A program made the position numbers and the translations under genes. DNA of 64,000 nt, from contig NZ_KL544005.1 in NCBI RefSeq assembly GCF_000711985.1, positions 1,377,970-1,441,969 on the forward strand. The letters run 5' to 3'. The notes under the pieces are model-generated. The model did not search any database and was not told the DNA's origin. It saw only the letters and a program-made list of their open reading frames with translations. Each line of letters starts with the position of its first letter. The first letter of the stretch is position 1. Positions 24,776 through 33,414 of this stretch are shown piece by piece. The stretch comes from Rheinheimera texasensis DSM 17496 (GTDB lineage: Bacteria > Pseudomonadota > Gammaproteobacteria > Enterobacterales > Alteromonadaceae).

Positions 24776-25405
24776 ATGAGTATTCAACCGACCGTCAACA
24801 GCGCCGCCAGCCGTTATCAGGCCAATAGTCCGACCGAATCCAGCACGACCTCTATCAACAACCAAACCACGAAACCAAGCGCCAGCGAGTTATCCGCCGA
24901 AAACCGGCGCCAACTGAATCAGACCATCCTCGATAATCAGCTATCCCTGAGCCTGAAATCTGACAATAAAGCGATGAACCTGCTGTATCGCGCCATCAGC
25001 GATGCGGTGGAAAAACGGATGGCCGGTCAGGCTCCGCAAAACGCAAACGACAGCACCGAGGCCACCGCAGAAACCGGCCTGAATAAAACCTACAACAACG
25101 AAGATACTTCCCCGCAGGCCACCGCAGATCGCATTGTCAGTTTCGCCACCAATTTTTATCAGGCATTTCGCGAGCAAAACCCTGAGTTGAATGACGAAGA
25201 TGGCCTCGAACAGTTTATGCAGGAAATTGGCAAAGGCATTGACCAGGGGTTCGCCGACGCACGCGACATTCTGACTGGCCTGAAAAAACTTGAAGGTAAA
25301 GTGGCTGACGATATCGACGAAACTTACAACCTGATCCAACAAGGGCTGCAGGACTTCAGAGAACGCATGCAGCAACCGAAAGAACAGGCCGCTGCCGCTG
25401 AATAG
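24776..25405 (+). CDS. DUF5610 domain protein, probable flagellar-regulon member
   Basis: 209 residues, no signal peptide or membrane helix. The first 50 residues are Ser/Thr/Asn-rich and probably disordered; the C-terminal domain (about 120-200) has ATADRIVSFATNFYQAFREQNP and a helical KGIDQGFADARDILTGLKKLEGKVADDIDETYNLIQQGLQDFRE stretch typical of DUF5610. The end is Gln/Ala-rich. A near-perfect sigma-28 promoter precedes it, which places it with late flagellar and chemotaxis genes. Its biochemical role is unknown. The next gene is convergent. Confidence 0.8.
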   Translation: MSIQPTVNSAASRYQANSPTESSTTSINNQTTKPSASELSAENRRQLNQTILDNQLSLSLKSDNKAMNLLYRAISDAVEKRMAGQAPQNANDSTEATAETGLNKTYNNEDTSPQATADRIVSFATNFYQAFREQNPELNDEDGLEQFMQEIGKGIDQGFADARDILTGLKKLEGKVADDIDETYNLIQQGLQDFRERMQQPKEQAAAAE

Positions 25406-25422
25406 TGAGTGACAACAAGGCT

Positions 25423-25821
25423 TTAGTCGCTGCGGCTGCAGGTACCGCTGTCGCAGCGCGCCTGACCGGTCAGCCAATACGACACCCGATAACGGTTAGC
25501 GGCAAACCACAGATAGATATAATCGGCAAACCAACGGATCACGGGCCAGCGTAAAAACGCTGTTCTATAGCCTTTGCCAACAGCAGACCAGGCGGCATGG
25601 GTTGAATCCAGACCGCGTAAAATCAGGCCATCTGCAGTCAGCGACAACAGAATTCGCCCGGCTTCGGCCACGTCGATTTGCGGATACAGATTTGGCATAT
25701 CGGCTTGCTGAATATCCACCAGCGTCAGCGCTTTAGCTTCTGGATCCAACCGGCGCAGCTGCGCCATTTCGCGCACACAAAGCGGACAAAAACCGTCATA
25801 GAAAATTGTCAGCGTCGCCAT
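25423..25821 (-). CDS. DCC-family (DUF393) thiol-disulfide oxidoreductase-like protein
   Basis: 132 residues with the DUF393 opening FYDGFCPLCVREM, a thioredoxin-like CxxC near residues 12-15, then LDPEAKALTLVDI and VGKGYRTAFLRWPVIRW, typical of DCC proteins. Two further cysteines are at the C-terminus (CDSGTC). A redox role is assumed from the CxxC but none is proven for the family. GGAG is eight bases before the ATG. Monocistronic as far as can be seen. Confidence 0.85.
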   Translation of the reverse strand: MATLTIFYDGFCPLCVREMAQLRRLDPEAKALTLVDIQQADMPNLYPQIDVAEAGRILLSLTADGLILRGLDSTHAAWSAVGKGYRTAFLRWPVIRWFADYIYLWFAANRYRVSYWLTGQARCDSGTCSRSD

Positions 25822-25905
25822 GCGAAGTTCTCCGTCTGTTTAAACCTTGTTTTACTGAGCAGAATACGCGTCTAGCCCAAGCCCGATCACAGCGCTCAAA
25901 TAACA

Positions 25906-25944
25906 AAAAGCCCGCTGCTGCATAAGCAAAAGCGGGCTTTTACT
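25906..25944 (-). terminator. Terminator of ppc
   Basis: Stem AAAAGCCCGCT against AGCGGGCTTTT with a 14-base loop, just after the ppc stop on the minus strand and ending in TTTTTGTT. The symmetric A/T runs would allow action in both directions. Confidence 0.88.
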
Positions 25945-25956
25945 ATCAACGCACCT

Positions 25957-28587
25957 TTAACCCGAATTGCGCATGCCGGCGGCAATACCGGCGATGGTCA
26001 CCATCAGGGCGCGTTTGATATTGTCATTGACGGTTTCCGGCGCATGCCGCACCCGTTTTAACAATTCCACCTGCAGAATATGCAGCGGGTCGACATAAGT
26101 GTTTCTGAGCATAATGGACTCACGGATCCAGGCTTCATTCGCCATTAAATCCGGTCGGTCGATGAGCTGCAGCAACAACGCCGTATCGGCCGATAGCTGA
26201 TTACGCAACTGCTCACCAAGGCCGAGCAAATGCTCAGGAACCAGTTTTTCATCGTAATAAGCTGCGATTTGCGCGTCAGCTTTCAGGTAAACCATTTCCA
26301 GCATCGACAAGCGGGTGGCGAAAAATGGCCACTGCGCGCGCATTTCGTGTAGCAATGCGGTTTTACCCTGTGCCACTGCTTCCGCCAACGCAGAACCGGC
26401 GCCGAGCCAGGCCGGTAACATCAACCGGTTTTGTGACCAGGCAAAAATCCACGGAATAGCCCGCAGACTCTCCACACCACCATTTGGATTGCGTTTTGGT
26501 GGCCGGCTGCCGAGTGGCAACTGGCCCAGTTCCAGCTCCGGCGTCGCCGCGCGGAAATAGGGTACAAATTCCGGGTGATGCCGCACCACAGCCCGATAAG
26601 CATCGCAGGAAGTGGTCGCCAGCTGCGCCATCAACGCGCGCCATTCCGCTTTAGGCACTGGCGGTGGTAATAACACCCCTTCCAACACCGCTGAGGCATA
26701 CAGCGCCAATGAACGCTGCGCCAGTTTGGACAAACCAAACTTAAAGCGGATCATCTCGCCTTGTTCTGTCACGCGCATACCGCCGGCCAGACTGCCCGGT
26801 GGTTGCGACAAAATCGCCGCATGGGCCGGACCACCGCCACGACCGATAGTGCCGCCACGGCCGTGGAACAACGTCAGCTGTACTTTGGCCTGAGCACAAA
26901 TCGCCACTAAGGCTTCCTGCGCGCTGTATTGCGCCCAGGCAGCGGCAATAGCACCGGCGTCTTTGGCCGAATCGGAATAACCGATCATCACTTCCTGTTT
27001 GCCCTGGATATAACCGCGGTACCAGTCAATCGCCAGCAGCTTACTGATACATTCCGGCGCATTGGTTAAATCAGCGAGGGTTTCAAACAGAGGCGCAACG
27101 CGCATCGGGAAGCTGATACCTGCTTCTTTTAACAACAGCTGCACCGCCAGCACATCTGAAGGTTTGCCGGCCATTGAAATCACATAAGTCGATAAGGCTT
27201 CCGGGCCGTGGCGCGCGATAATGTCGCAGGTATCCAGTACTTCACGCACTTCAGCGCTCGGTTGCCAATTGCGCGGGAATAACGGTCGTTTGCTGGCCAG
27301 TTCATTCAATAAAAACGCCTGACGCGCCTGCTCTTCCCAATGCGCGTAGTCGCCGATGCCCAAATATTGAGTGAATTCGCTGAATACCTGGGTATGCCGG
27401 CCGGATTCCTGCCGCACATCGAGCTTTAACAGCGTCAGACCAAAAGCATAAGCGCGGCGGATAGTGTCCAGCAGCAAGCCGTTGGCGATGACATCCATTT
27501 TGCAGTCGCGCAGCGAGTGGTAACACAGCAGCAGCGGCTCTAACAGCTGCTGGTTATGCCAGAGTAAATCATCCGGCCGTTGCAAGCGGTCATGTTTCAG
27601 CGCTTCAGTCAGCCAGTCGCGGGTATGCAGTAGCTTTCCCCGCAAAGTTTTTAACAGGTCGCGATACGGCTCGGTCGAACCCGGTACTGCCGCCTGTAAG
27701 GCTGCATTGGCCAGATTCATCGACAGCTCGTTGCCAAGCACATCCAAATCCTGCGCAAATAAATCGGCGGCTTTCCAGCGGCTGAGTAACAACACCTGGC
27801 GGGTGACTTTAGCGGTAACAAATGGGTTGCCGTCACGATCGCCGCCCATCCAGCTGGAGAATCGGATTGGTGCCGCATCCAGTGCCAGGCCATGGCCCAG
27901 CACCGGGGTTAAGGCTTCGTCCAGCTCGCGGATAAATTCCGGAATAGCCTGCCACAATGAAGTTTCAATCACAGCAAAACCGGATTTGGCTTCATCGACC
28001 GGCGTCGGGCGCTGTTCACGAATTTCATTGGTATGCCAGGCCTGGGTGATCAAATCGCTTAAACGTGCATCGAGCCGCGCCAGCTGATGGGCGGATAATT
28101 CCTGCTCACGCTGCGCCAGACAATCGGCAATTTGGGTCAGTTTATAAATTAATGTACGGCGGGTGACTTCAGTCGGGTGTGCGGTCAGCACCAGCTCAAT
28201 GGATAAATCGGCGACCGCCTGACGGGTTTTTTCGACGTCCACCTGCTGAGTCTTTAATAAAGTCAGCAACTCCTGCAGCGGCTGTGGTTTTTCAATAGAC
28301 GCGGCGCCGGCTTTACTGATGGTGTGATGTTGTTCGGCGAGGTTAGCCAGATTCAGGAACTGCGCAAAAGCACGGGCGACCGGCAGAATCTCGTCATCGG
28401 TCAGGCCAGCCAGAATTTGTTTCAGCTGCTGGTCTTGTTGTTCAGTGCCGGAACGCGCCTGTTTGGCCAGTGAACGGATTTGCTCAATTCGCTCTAACAC
28501 CGCAGGCCCCAGCTGATTACGGACCGTATCCCCTAATTGTGTGCCAAGCAAACCAACGTTTGCTCTTAAGGCAGCATATTGCGACAT
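25957..28587 (-). CDS. ppc: Phosphoenolpyruvate carboxylase
   Basis: 876 residues, the normal length. It converts PEP and bicarbonate to oxaloacetate, the main anaplerotic step. Catalytic H137 lies in VLTAHPTEVTRRT, the PEP/bicarbonate site in GGDRDGNPFVT, IGYSDSAKDAG and LFHGRGGTIGRGGGP, and QGEMIRFKFG follows. The C-terminus is MRNSG, where almost all PEPCs end in NTG; the final Gly is retained. AGGAGAG precedes the ATG. The 209 bases between this start and the EAL gene stop are AT-rich and must hold the promoter, but I see no clear hexamers. Confidence 0.97.
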   Translation of the reverse strand: MSQYAALRANVGLLGTQLGDTVRNQLGPAVLERIEQIRSLAKQARSGTEQQDQQLKQILAGLTDDEILPVARAFAQFLNLANLAEQHHTISKAGAASIEKPQPLQELLTLLKTQQVDVEKTRQAVADLSIELVLTAHPTEVTRRTLIYKLTQIADCLAQREQELSAHQLARLDARLSDLITQAWHTNEIREQRPTPVDEAKSGFAVIETSLWQAIPEFIRELDEALTPVLGHGLALDAAPIRFSSWMGGDRDGNPFVTAKVTRQVLLLSRWKAADLFAQDLDVLGNELSMNLANAALQAAVPGSTEPYRDLLKTLRGKLLHTRDWLTEALKHDRLQRPDDLLWHNQQLLEPLLLCYHSLRDCKMDVIANGLLLDTIRRAYAFGLTLLKLDVRQESGRHTQVFSEFTQYLGIGDYAHWEEQARQAFLLNELASKRPLFPRNWQPSAEVREVLDTCDIIARHGPEALSTYVISMAGKPSDVLAVQLLLKEAGISFPMRVAPLFETLADLTNAPECISKLLAIDWYRGYIQGKQEVMIGYSDSAKDAGAIAAAWAQYSAQEALVAICAQAKVQLTLFHGRGGTIGRGGGPAHAAILSQPPGSLAGGMRVTEQGEMIRFKFGLSKLAQRSLALYASAVLEGVLLPPPVPKAEWRALMAQLATTSCDAYRAVVRHHPEFVPYFRAATPELELGQLPLGSRPPKRNPNGGVESLRAIPWIFAWSQNRLMLPAWLGAGSALAEAVAQGKTALLHEMRAQWPFFATRLSMLEMVYLKADAQIAAYYDEKLVPEHLLGLGEQLRNQLSADTALLLQLIDRPDLMANEAWIRESIMLRNTYVDPLHILQVELLKRVRHAPETVNDNIKRALMVTIAGIAAGMRNSG

Positions 28588-28796
28588 CTTCCCACTCTCC
28601 TCGTTGCATTGCCTGCCTTCTTGCCGCGGCGCGACGCTTTGGCGTTTTTTTCTGCAGTTTCATCTCACCCTAACCCGATTTTTGTTGGTACTCAACACTG
28701 ACAGATTACAAAATCAGCAACAAAATGGACTTTTAGGTGTTTAGATGGCTTCATGGAAAGATGTTCGATAGCAAATAACAAACAGCACTGACCGGC

Positions 28797-29570
28797 TTAT
28801 TGTTTCCAGCAGCTCAGCTCCGCCTCGCTTTGCAGCTGTTCCAGCTGGGGTCTGGCGAAGAAATAGCCCTGAAACCAGTCGATGCCCTGTGCCGTCAGGT
28901 AAGCCAGCTCAGCGGCCGTTTCAACCCCTTCTGCCAGCACTTTGCAGCCAAGCAGCGTACATTGTGTGAGGATCTGCTGCAATCTTTGTTGCTTTTCAAT
29001 GGATTGATCAATATCCCGGATCAGTGCCATGTCCAGTTTCAGCACCCGGGGTTTGAGCGAATGTAACCAGTCTTCATGGGCAAAACCGGCACCAAAATCA
29101 TCGATGGCGGTGATAAAACCACGCTCGGCATAACTCTGGAAAATGTTCAGCAGATGGTTGTGACTGAGGATTTGTTCGCCTTCGGTCACTTCAAACATGA
29201 TATTGCGGATATCAAAGCCATATAAATCAGCGGCTTCAATAGTGGCGCGGATACAGGTTTCCGGGTTATACACCGCATTGGGCATAAAATTGATGCTGAG
29301 CAGTTTGTTGAGGCCAAGCCTTGTCGCAGTTTCAATGGCTTTGACCCGGCAGGCTTGATCAAAATAATATTTGTTGGCATCTGTGACTCTGGACAGCACC
29401 ACACCTGCACCTTCGCCCTGCGCGCCGCGCACTAAGGCTTCATAACCAACAATCGACTGACTGGACCATTCGATAATCGGCTGAAACGCCATCCGAAGTT
29501 CAAACCCCAGATCGGCGCCACTTAAACAGTCGCGACAGCTTTGTTGTTTTATTTGTGGGGGGAACTGCAT
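28797..29570 (-). CDS. EAL-domain protein, probable c-di-GMP phosphodiesterase
   Basis: 257 residues from the ATG at 29570 (GGAG nine bases before). A short N-terminal segment has CRDC (C12, C15), then the EAL domain: MAFQPII, EAL at 44-46, SINFMPNAV, FEVTEGE, IDDFGAGFAHEDWL, LKLDMALIRDID, LAEGVET and QGYFFARP. The metal and general-base residues of active phosphodiesterases are present, although DDFGAG replaces DDFGTG. There is no GGDEF domain. It starts 71 bases inside the antiporter gene in another frame, so the two are translationally linked. The CxxC could bind metal or sense redox; this is inference. Confidence 0.88.
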   Translation of the reverse strand: MQFPPQIKQQSCRDCLSGADLGFELRMAFQPIIEWSSQSIVGYEALVRGAQGEGAGVVLSRVTDANKYYFDQACRVKAIETATRLGLNKLLSINFMPNAVYNPETCIRATIEAADLYGFDIRNIMFEVTEGEQILSHNHLLNIFQSYAERGFITAIDDFGAGFAHEDWLHSLKPRVLKLDMALIRDIDQSIEKQQRLQQILTQCTLLGCKVLAEGVETAAELAYLTAQGIDWFQGYFFARPQLEQLQSEAELSCWKQ

Positions 29571-30936
29571 CGGTACGGGCTCCGGCAATCAGATCGGTAT
29601 CTGTGATAATAGCAGGAACATCAGCAGGTTGAATATCAGCTAATCCTGATACGTGGCCCCGCCAACGCATTTGCACCAGCGGGCCTGGCACCGACCAGTT
29701 GTCGGACTGGCTTAAACTCACCGGTGCAACCGGTTGCTCGTCATGCGCCTGGCCTGCTTCGCCGGCAAACCTGAAGGCAAATGCGGCCAGCGGTGGGCCA
29801 ATAGTTTCAAACAAAGTCACGGCACCCAGCACCACGGCACTGATCACCGCCGCATGCTCAGCGCTCAGACCACTGCTGGTTTGTGCCAGACCAATGGCCA
29901 GCCCGGCCATAGGTACCAGTAACATGCCGGTGCTGGCACTGGCCCGCGCGCTTTGACGCTGCACAGTGCCTGCCAGCCAAAGCATCAAAACTTTCACCAT
30001 TGAGCGCACCAGCACCAGCGACACAATCACCAGGCCATATTGCCACAACGCACTGAGCTGCAATTTGGCGCCGGCAAACACAAACAACACAATAAAAAAC
30101 AGCTCAAAGGCGGCGCCAAAATTCAGCTCCGACACTAAAGGGCCGCGTTCCAGACTACGCACTGTGATACCGACCAGCAAAGGTGCAAACAGCGCCGACA
30201 ACTGCAGTTGCTGCGCCAGCGCTAAGGTCAGCATCAGGCTGCCAATCACCAGCGCCATTTTGTATTGCGCGGCGGTGTGGGTGCGTTGACACAAAAAATG
30301 CAGCAATACGCCAATCAAGACGCCCAGACAGGCCGAGCCCAACAGTAAATACAGCGGCTGCAAAATCACCTGACCCAATCCGGCTTGCTGATCGAGCAAT
30401 AACGCAGGAATGACTGCGGCAAACACCAGAAAAGACCAGCAATTATTCAGTGCGACTAAGGTTTTTGCCGTTTCAGTGACCGGGCCTTTGGCGCCGGTTT
30501 CATGCGCGACGTGCAGCAGTACCGCCGGTGATGAGGAAATCAGAATGGCGCTGATCAGCGCCGCCAACACCGGGCTAAAGTTCAGCCAATGCAACACAAA
30601 AAAACAAGCCACAAAAGTGACACTGGCTTCAGCGAGCGAAGTCAACACCAGCGCCTTGTGCTGACGGATAAAACGTAAATCCAGTGAAGTACCAAGCCGG
30701 TATAAAATCAGCGCCAGCGCAATATCGACCAGAATGCGTGCATCCGCCAGCGTGTGTTTGTCCAATAATCCCAGTCCACTGGGACCAATCAGGAACCCTA
30801 CCGCCATAAAGCCGGTGATACTCGGGATCCAGCGCGTCAGGTGCGCCAGATAGCCACCCAGGGCACCCACCAGCAACAACAAAGCAAATGCCAGTAAAGG
30901 ACTGAATGTCAGCGCAGTGGCCGGTAAGAAATCCAT
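29500..30936 (-). CDS. Cation:proton antiporter, CPA2/Kef type
   Basis: 478 residues with about twelve to thirteen helices: residues 10-400 carry the Na+/H+ exchanger fold, including GFLIGPSGLGLLDKHTL near residue 45, ISSSPAVLLHVAHETGAKG near 140 and a gene-typical GAKLQLSALW. The C-terminal 70 residues are soluble, without a recognisable TrkA-N domain, and overlap in sequence with the start of the EAL gene. It exchanges K+ or Na+ for protons at the inner membrane. GGAG is seven bases before the ATG. The 65-base gap to the next gene holds nothing obvious. Confidence 0.88.
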   Translation of the reverse strand: MDFLPATALTFSPLLAFALLLLVGALGGYLAHLTRWIPSITGFMAVGFLIGPSGLGLLDKHTLADARILVDIALALILYRLGTSLDLRFIRQHKALVLTSLAEASVTFVACFFVLHWLNFSPVLAALISAILISSSPAVLLHVAHETGAKGPVTETAKTLVALNNCWSFLVFAAVIPALLLDQQAGLGQVILQPLYLLLGSACLGVLIGVLLHFLCQRTHTAAQYKMALVIGSLMLTLALAQQLQLSALFAPLLVGITVRSLERGPLVSELNFGAAFELFFIVLFVFAGAKLQLSALWQYGLVIVSLVLVRSMVKVLMLWLAGTVQRQSARASASTGMLLVPMAGLAIGLAQTSSGLSAEHAAVISAVVLGAVTLFETIGPPLAAFAFRFAGEAGQAHDEQPVAPVSLSQSDNWSVPGPLVQMRWRGHVSGLADIQPADVPAIITDTDLIAGARTDAVPPTNKTTKLSRLFKWRRSGV

Positions 30937-31001
30937 CGATACACTCCGTAACGGCGAGAAAAGTAAGACTAAGTTTGATGAATTAGTTCAGCGACAACGC
31001 G

Positions 31002-31799
31002 TTAACGCGGGCAAAAACTCAGTTGAAATGCCGGTTCTTCGCCAAATTGCCAGCGAATATGCCTGCCAAACGGCAATTCCAGTACCCCGGCGAATGAGCC
31101 GGTGATGATGACCTGCCCTGCGGTTAACGGCACACCTTGTGCGCGCAGAAAATTCACCAGCCAGGGTAGAGGCGCCCGTGGATTGTCATTCGGATGCCGG
31201 GCGGCGTGCGTCATTGTCTGCTGGTCAGCATGCGTCAAAGTCAGGGTAAAACTGGCCTGTTCCGGCCCGTTGAGTAAAGGCCCCAGCCAAAGCCCCTGAT
31301 TAAATAAACCATCCGCCAGCTGGTCCGGATACTGCGCGCCGGAATCGGCCTGGAAGCGGCTTTGGATCAGCTCCAGCGCCAGATGCGGCTTGCCAAGCAA
31401 GGCAAAGACTTCAGCATCGCTTAAGCGGTCTTTGCCTGGCGCTACATCAAGCAGCAGTGGATAAGCATATTCAGGCTCAACCCGTGCCAGCCCTTGTGCC
31501 GATGGCCAAACCGCACAGCTTAAGCCTTGCTGCAATTCGTTTTGATACAAAGGCCCCAGCACAATTTTCAGCTGGCCATTGGCATCCTGCGACGGTACAC
31601 CACACTTCCAGCCGATCACTTTGCTGTATTGCTGCGCAACCTGCAGTTGCACCGCTAACGCATCCGCCAGCAGCAATGGCCGGTGTTGCTCTGCTAACAG
31701 ATCGCCAGACTGGCCCTGCGTGCGTCTGTGCATCAATTGTTGTGCAGCGGCGTTGATTTGCTCCGCAGTAAAAGTCCGGGTGAAACAGGATTCAGTCAT
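31002..31799 (-). CDS. 2-keto-4-pentenoate hydratase-like protein (MhpD/DmpE family)
   Basis: 265 residues of the fumarylacetoacetase-fold hydratase family. VIGWKCGVPSQ, VEPEYAYPLLLDV with the EPE-type metal ligands, HLALELIQSRF and the final INLGSFA-like block VIITGSFAGVLELPFG are seen. Family members hydrate 2-hydroxypenta-2,4-dienoate in aromatic degradation, or act as decarboxylases. No other meta-cleavage gene is in the window, so the true substrate is uncertain. It stands alone between the antiporter and the tRNA gene. Confidence 0.8.
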   Translation of the reverse strand: MTESCFTRTFTAEQINAAAQQLMHRRTQGQSGDLLAEQHRPLLLADALAVQLQVAQQYSKVIGWKCGVPSQDANGQLKIVLGPLYQNELQQGLSCAVWPSAQGLARVEPEYAYPLLLDVAPGKDRLSDAEVFALLGKPHLALELIQSRFQADSGAQYPDQLADGLFNQGLWLGPLLNGPEQASFTLTLTHADQQTMTHAARHPNDNPRAPLPWLVNFLRAQGVPLTAGQVIITGSFAGVLELPFGRHIRWQFGEEPAFQLSFCPR

Positions 31800-31887
31800 C
31801 AGCAGAAGCTCCGCAAATCAGAAAAGGCAGCATTAAGAACAGACACTATAACGACGGAACAAAAAACAGAACAAGGCTTGTGAAGCG

Positions 31888-31961
31888 TGGAGCGGGCGAT
31901 GGGAATCGAACCCACGGCACCAGCTTGGGAAGCTGGGGTATTACCATTATACGACGCCCGC
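31888..31961 (-). tRNA. glyU: tRNA-Gly (CCC), CCA encoded
   Basis: On the minus strand the acceptor stem GCGGGCG pairs with CGCCCGC, followed by discriminator T and encoded CCA. The anticodon stem CCAGC/GCTGG encloses TTCCCAA, giving anticodon CCC, and the T arm carries GGTTCGATTCC. The E. coli glyU gene has the same anticodon loop. No terminator hairpin is evident in the 80 bases after it. Confidence 0.95.
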
Positions 31962-32153
31962 TTTTTCGGAAAGCGGCAGCAGTGTGGCAAAAATGCCGGC
32001 GCAGTTCAAGCGCTTGCGCGAGGCACTGTATCCGGCAAGGCGCAAGCGGTGATAATTTCAACAATCTGTGCAATGGCATGCACCGGACAGGTTGCTTGAT
32101 GAGGGAAATCTTTAGAACTGCGGTCTAGCTGTCGCGGCAGCGCTTTTTGTTAG

Positions 32154-32180
32154 TAAAAAAAGGCCGGGAATTCCCGGCCT
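32154..32180 (-). terminator. Terminator of the bacterioferritin genes
   Basis: A 20-base perfect palindrome, AGGCCGGGAATTCCCGGCCT, at 32161-32180. On the minus strand it is followed by TTTTTT, 60 bases after the stop of the second bacterioferritin gene. Confidence 0.88.
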
Positions 32181-32240
32181 ATGAAACGTTGCCTGCCTGT
32201 TATTGTCTGGCAAAGCCAGCGGTTAAATCGCTTTTAATGC

Positions 32241-32708
32241 TTAAAGTTGTGATTGCAGATAATTCGGTAAACCAAACAGTTTGATCTGCCGCAGTTGCTG
32301 TTCCAGCCAGTGCGCATGATCGTTTTCGGTGTCATCCAGCAGTTTTTGCAACATAGCGCGGGTGACATAATCCTGCTGCTGCTCACATAACGCCATAGTT
32401 TGCTTCAGTAATTTGCCCACGCTGTATTCAACGTTCAAATCGTTCTGCAACATAGACGGCACGTCAGAGCCAATCTGCAGCGCATCGCGTTTGCTCATGT
32501 CCGGTGTGCCTTCGAGGAATAGAATCCGCTCGATAATCGCAGATGCATGGGCTTTTTCGTCAGTGACTTCGTGGTCGATACGCTCGTATAACTTGTGCAG
32601 GCCCCAGTCCAGATACATGCGCGAATGGATAAAATACTGGTCCATCGCACTCAGTTCGTTGGCCAGCAGCACGTTCAGTGCATCAATAATTGCTTGTTTG
32701 CCTTGCAT
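32241..32708 (-). CDS. bfr: Bacterioferritin subunit with ferroxidase centre, without the haem Met
   Basis: 155 residues, normal for bacterioferritin, which stores iron as a 24-mer ferric mineral shell. The dinuclear iron ligands are present: E18, E51, H54, E94, E128 and H131 (the last two shifted by one residue against E. coli), with Y25. The haem ligand Met52 is replaced by Lys (TDEKAH). The partner gene five bases upstream shows the opposite pattern. Together they look like a hetero-oligomeric bacterioferritin. GGGGAG precedes the ATG and a strong terminator follows. Confidence 0.92.
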   Translation of the reverse strand: MQGKQAIIDALNVLLANELSAMDQYFIHSRMYLDWGLHKLYERIDHEVTDEKAHASAIIERILFLEGTPDMSKRDALQIGSDVPSMLQNDLNVEYSVGKLLKQTMALCEQQQDYVTRAMLQKLLDDTENDHAHWLEQQLRQIKLFGLPNYLQSQL

Positions 32709-32713
32709 GCTGC

Positions 32714-33187
32714 TTACTCCCCGCTCACTTTACTTTGCAGATAATTTTCGATGCCCATCGCACTAATCTGATACTGCTGTGCATTGATCCAATCGATATG
32801 TTCTTCTTCGTGTTCCAGAATTTCCTGCAGCATTTCGCGGCTGACGTAATCCTGTTTTTGCTCGCACAGCGCAATGGCGTTTTTCAGCAGCGGCAGCTGT
32901 TCCAGTTCAAACTCCAGATCACATTGCAACATTTCGGCGGTGTCTTCACCGATGCGTAAGCGGCCAAGCGCCTGCAGATTGGGCAAACCTTCGAGGAACA
33001 AAATGCGTTCAATCAGCTCGTCGGCTTGTTTCATGTCGCGGATAGATTTTTTATAACAGACGTTATTCAGGTCGTGCAGGCCCCAGTTTTTGTAGATGCG
33101 GGCGTGGAGGAAATATTGGTTAATCGACGTCAGTTCAGACGTCAGCACCTCATTGAGGATACTCAGTACAGCGGCATCACCTTGCAT
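32714..33187 (-). CDS. bfr: Bacterioferritin subunit with haem Met, altered ferroxidase centre
   Basis: 157 residues, closer in text to E. coli Bfr ([27 protein letters not shown]). Met52, the axial haem ligand, is present in RDMKQAD. E18, E94, E127 and H130 are kept, but E51 is Asp and H54 is Gln, so the ferroxidase site is probably defective. It is the first gene of the pair and is preceded by AAGGAG. The 227 bases upstream to the next gene hold a perfect 24-base palindrome near the far end; I could not identify a convincing Fur box. Confidence 0.92.
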   Translation of the reverse strand: MQGDAAVLSILNEVLTSELTSINQYFLHARIYKNWGLHDLNNVCYKKSIRDMKQADELIERILFLEGLPNLQALGRLRIGEDTAEMLQCDLEFELEQLPLLKNAIALCEQKQDYVSREMLQEILEHEEEHIDWINAQQYQISAMGIENYLQSKVSGE

Positions 33188-33380
33188 CGCCGGGCTCCTT
33201 TTTTTACCAATACTGGTAGTGAAACAGGGAAATTGTTGAGGATTGTAGTCGGATTTACGGCGGGGGTCGAGTTTTAGATTTCAAAAAACATCAATTAAAT
33301 CATACACATGCAATTGAGAATGCTTCGCTTTAATGCCAGAGTTCTTGTTGAAAAAACAATCACTACAAAATCATTTACTT

Positions 33381-33404
33381 AGGCTGTGGCAATTGCCACA
33401 GCCT
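33381..33404. terminator. 24-base perfect palindrome, probable terminator
   Basis: Arms AGGCTGTGGCAA and TTGCCACAGCCT meet without a spacer, so the folded loop would take the central bases. It lies ten bases after the stop of the HAAS-domain gene on the minus strand. The T-run on that side is poor (AAGTAAATGATTTT), so termination efficiency is uncertain. Confidence 0.6.
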
Positions 33405-33414
33405 GGATAGATTT

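Noticed and set aside
31880-32128. Open frame of 82 codons with GDGNRTHGTSLGSWG text over the tRNA gene
   Set aside because: It is the well-known translation of the antisense of a tRNA-Gly gene, not a protein gene.
33280-33330. Possible Fur box near AATTGAGAATGC before the bacterioferritin genes
   Set aside because: Only one half resembles TGAGAAT; the other half does not match, and it is more than 100 bases from the start.
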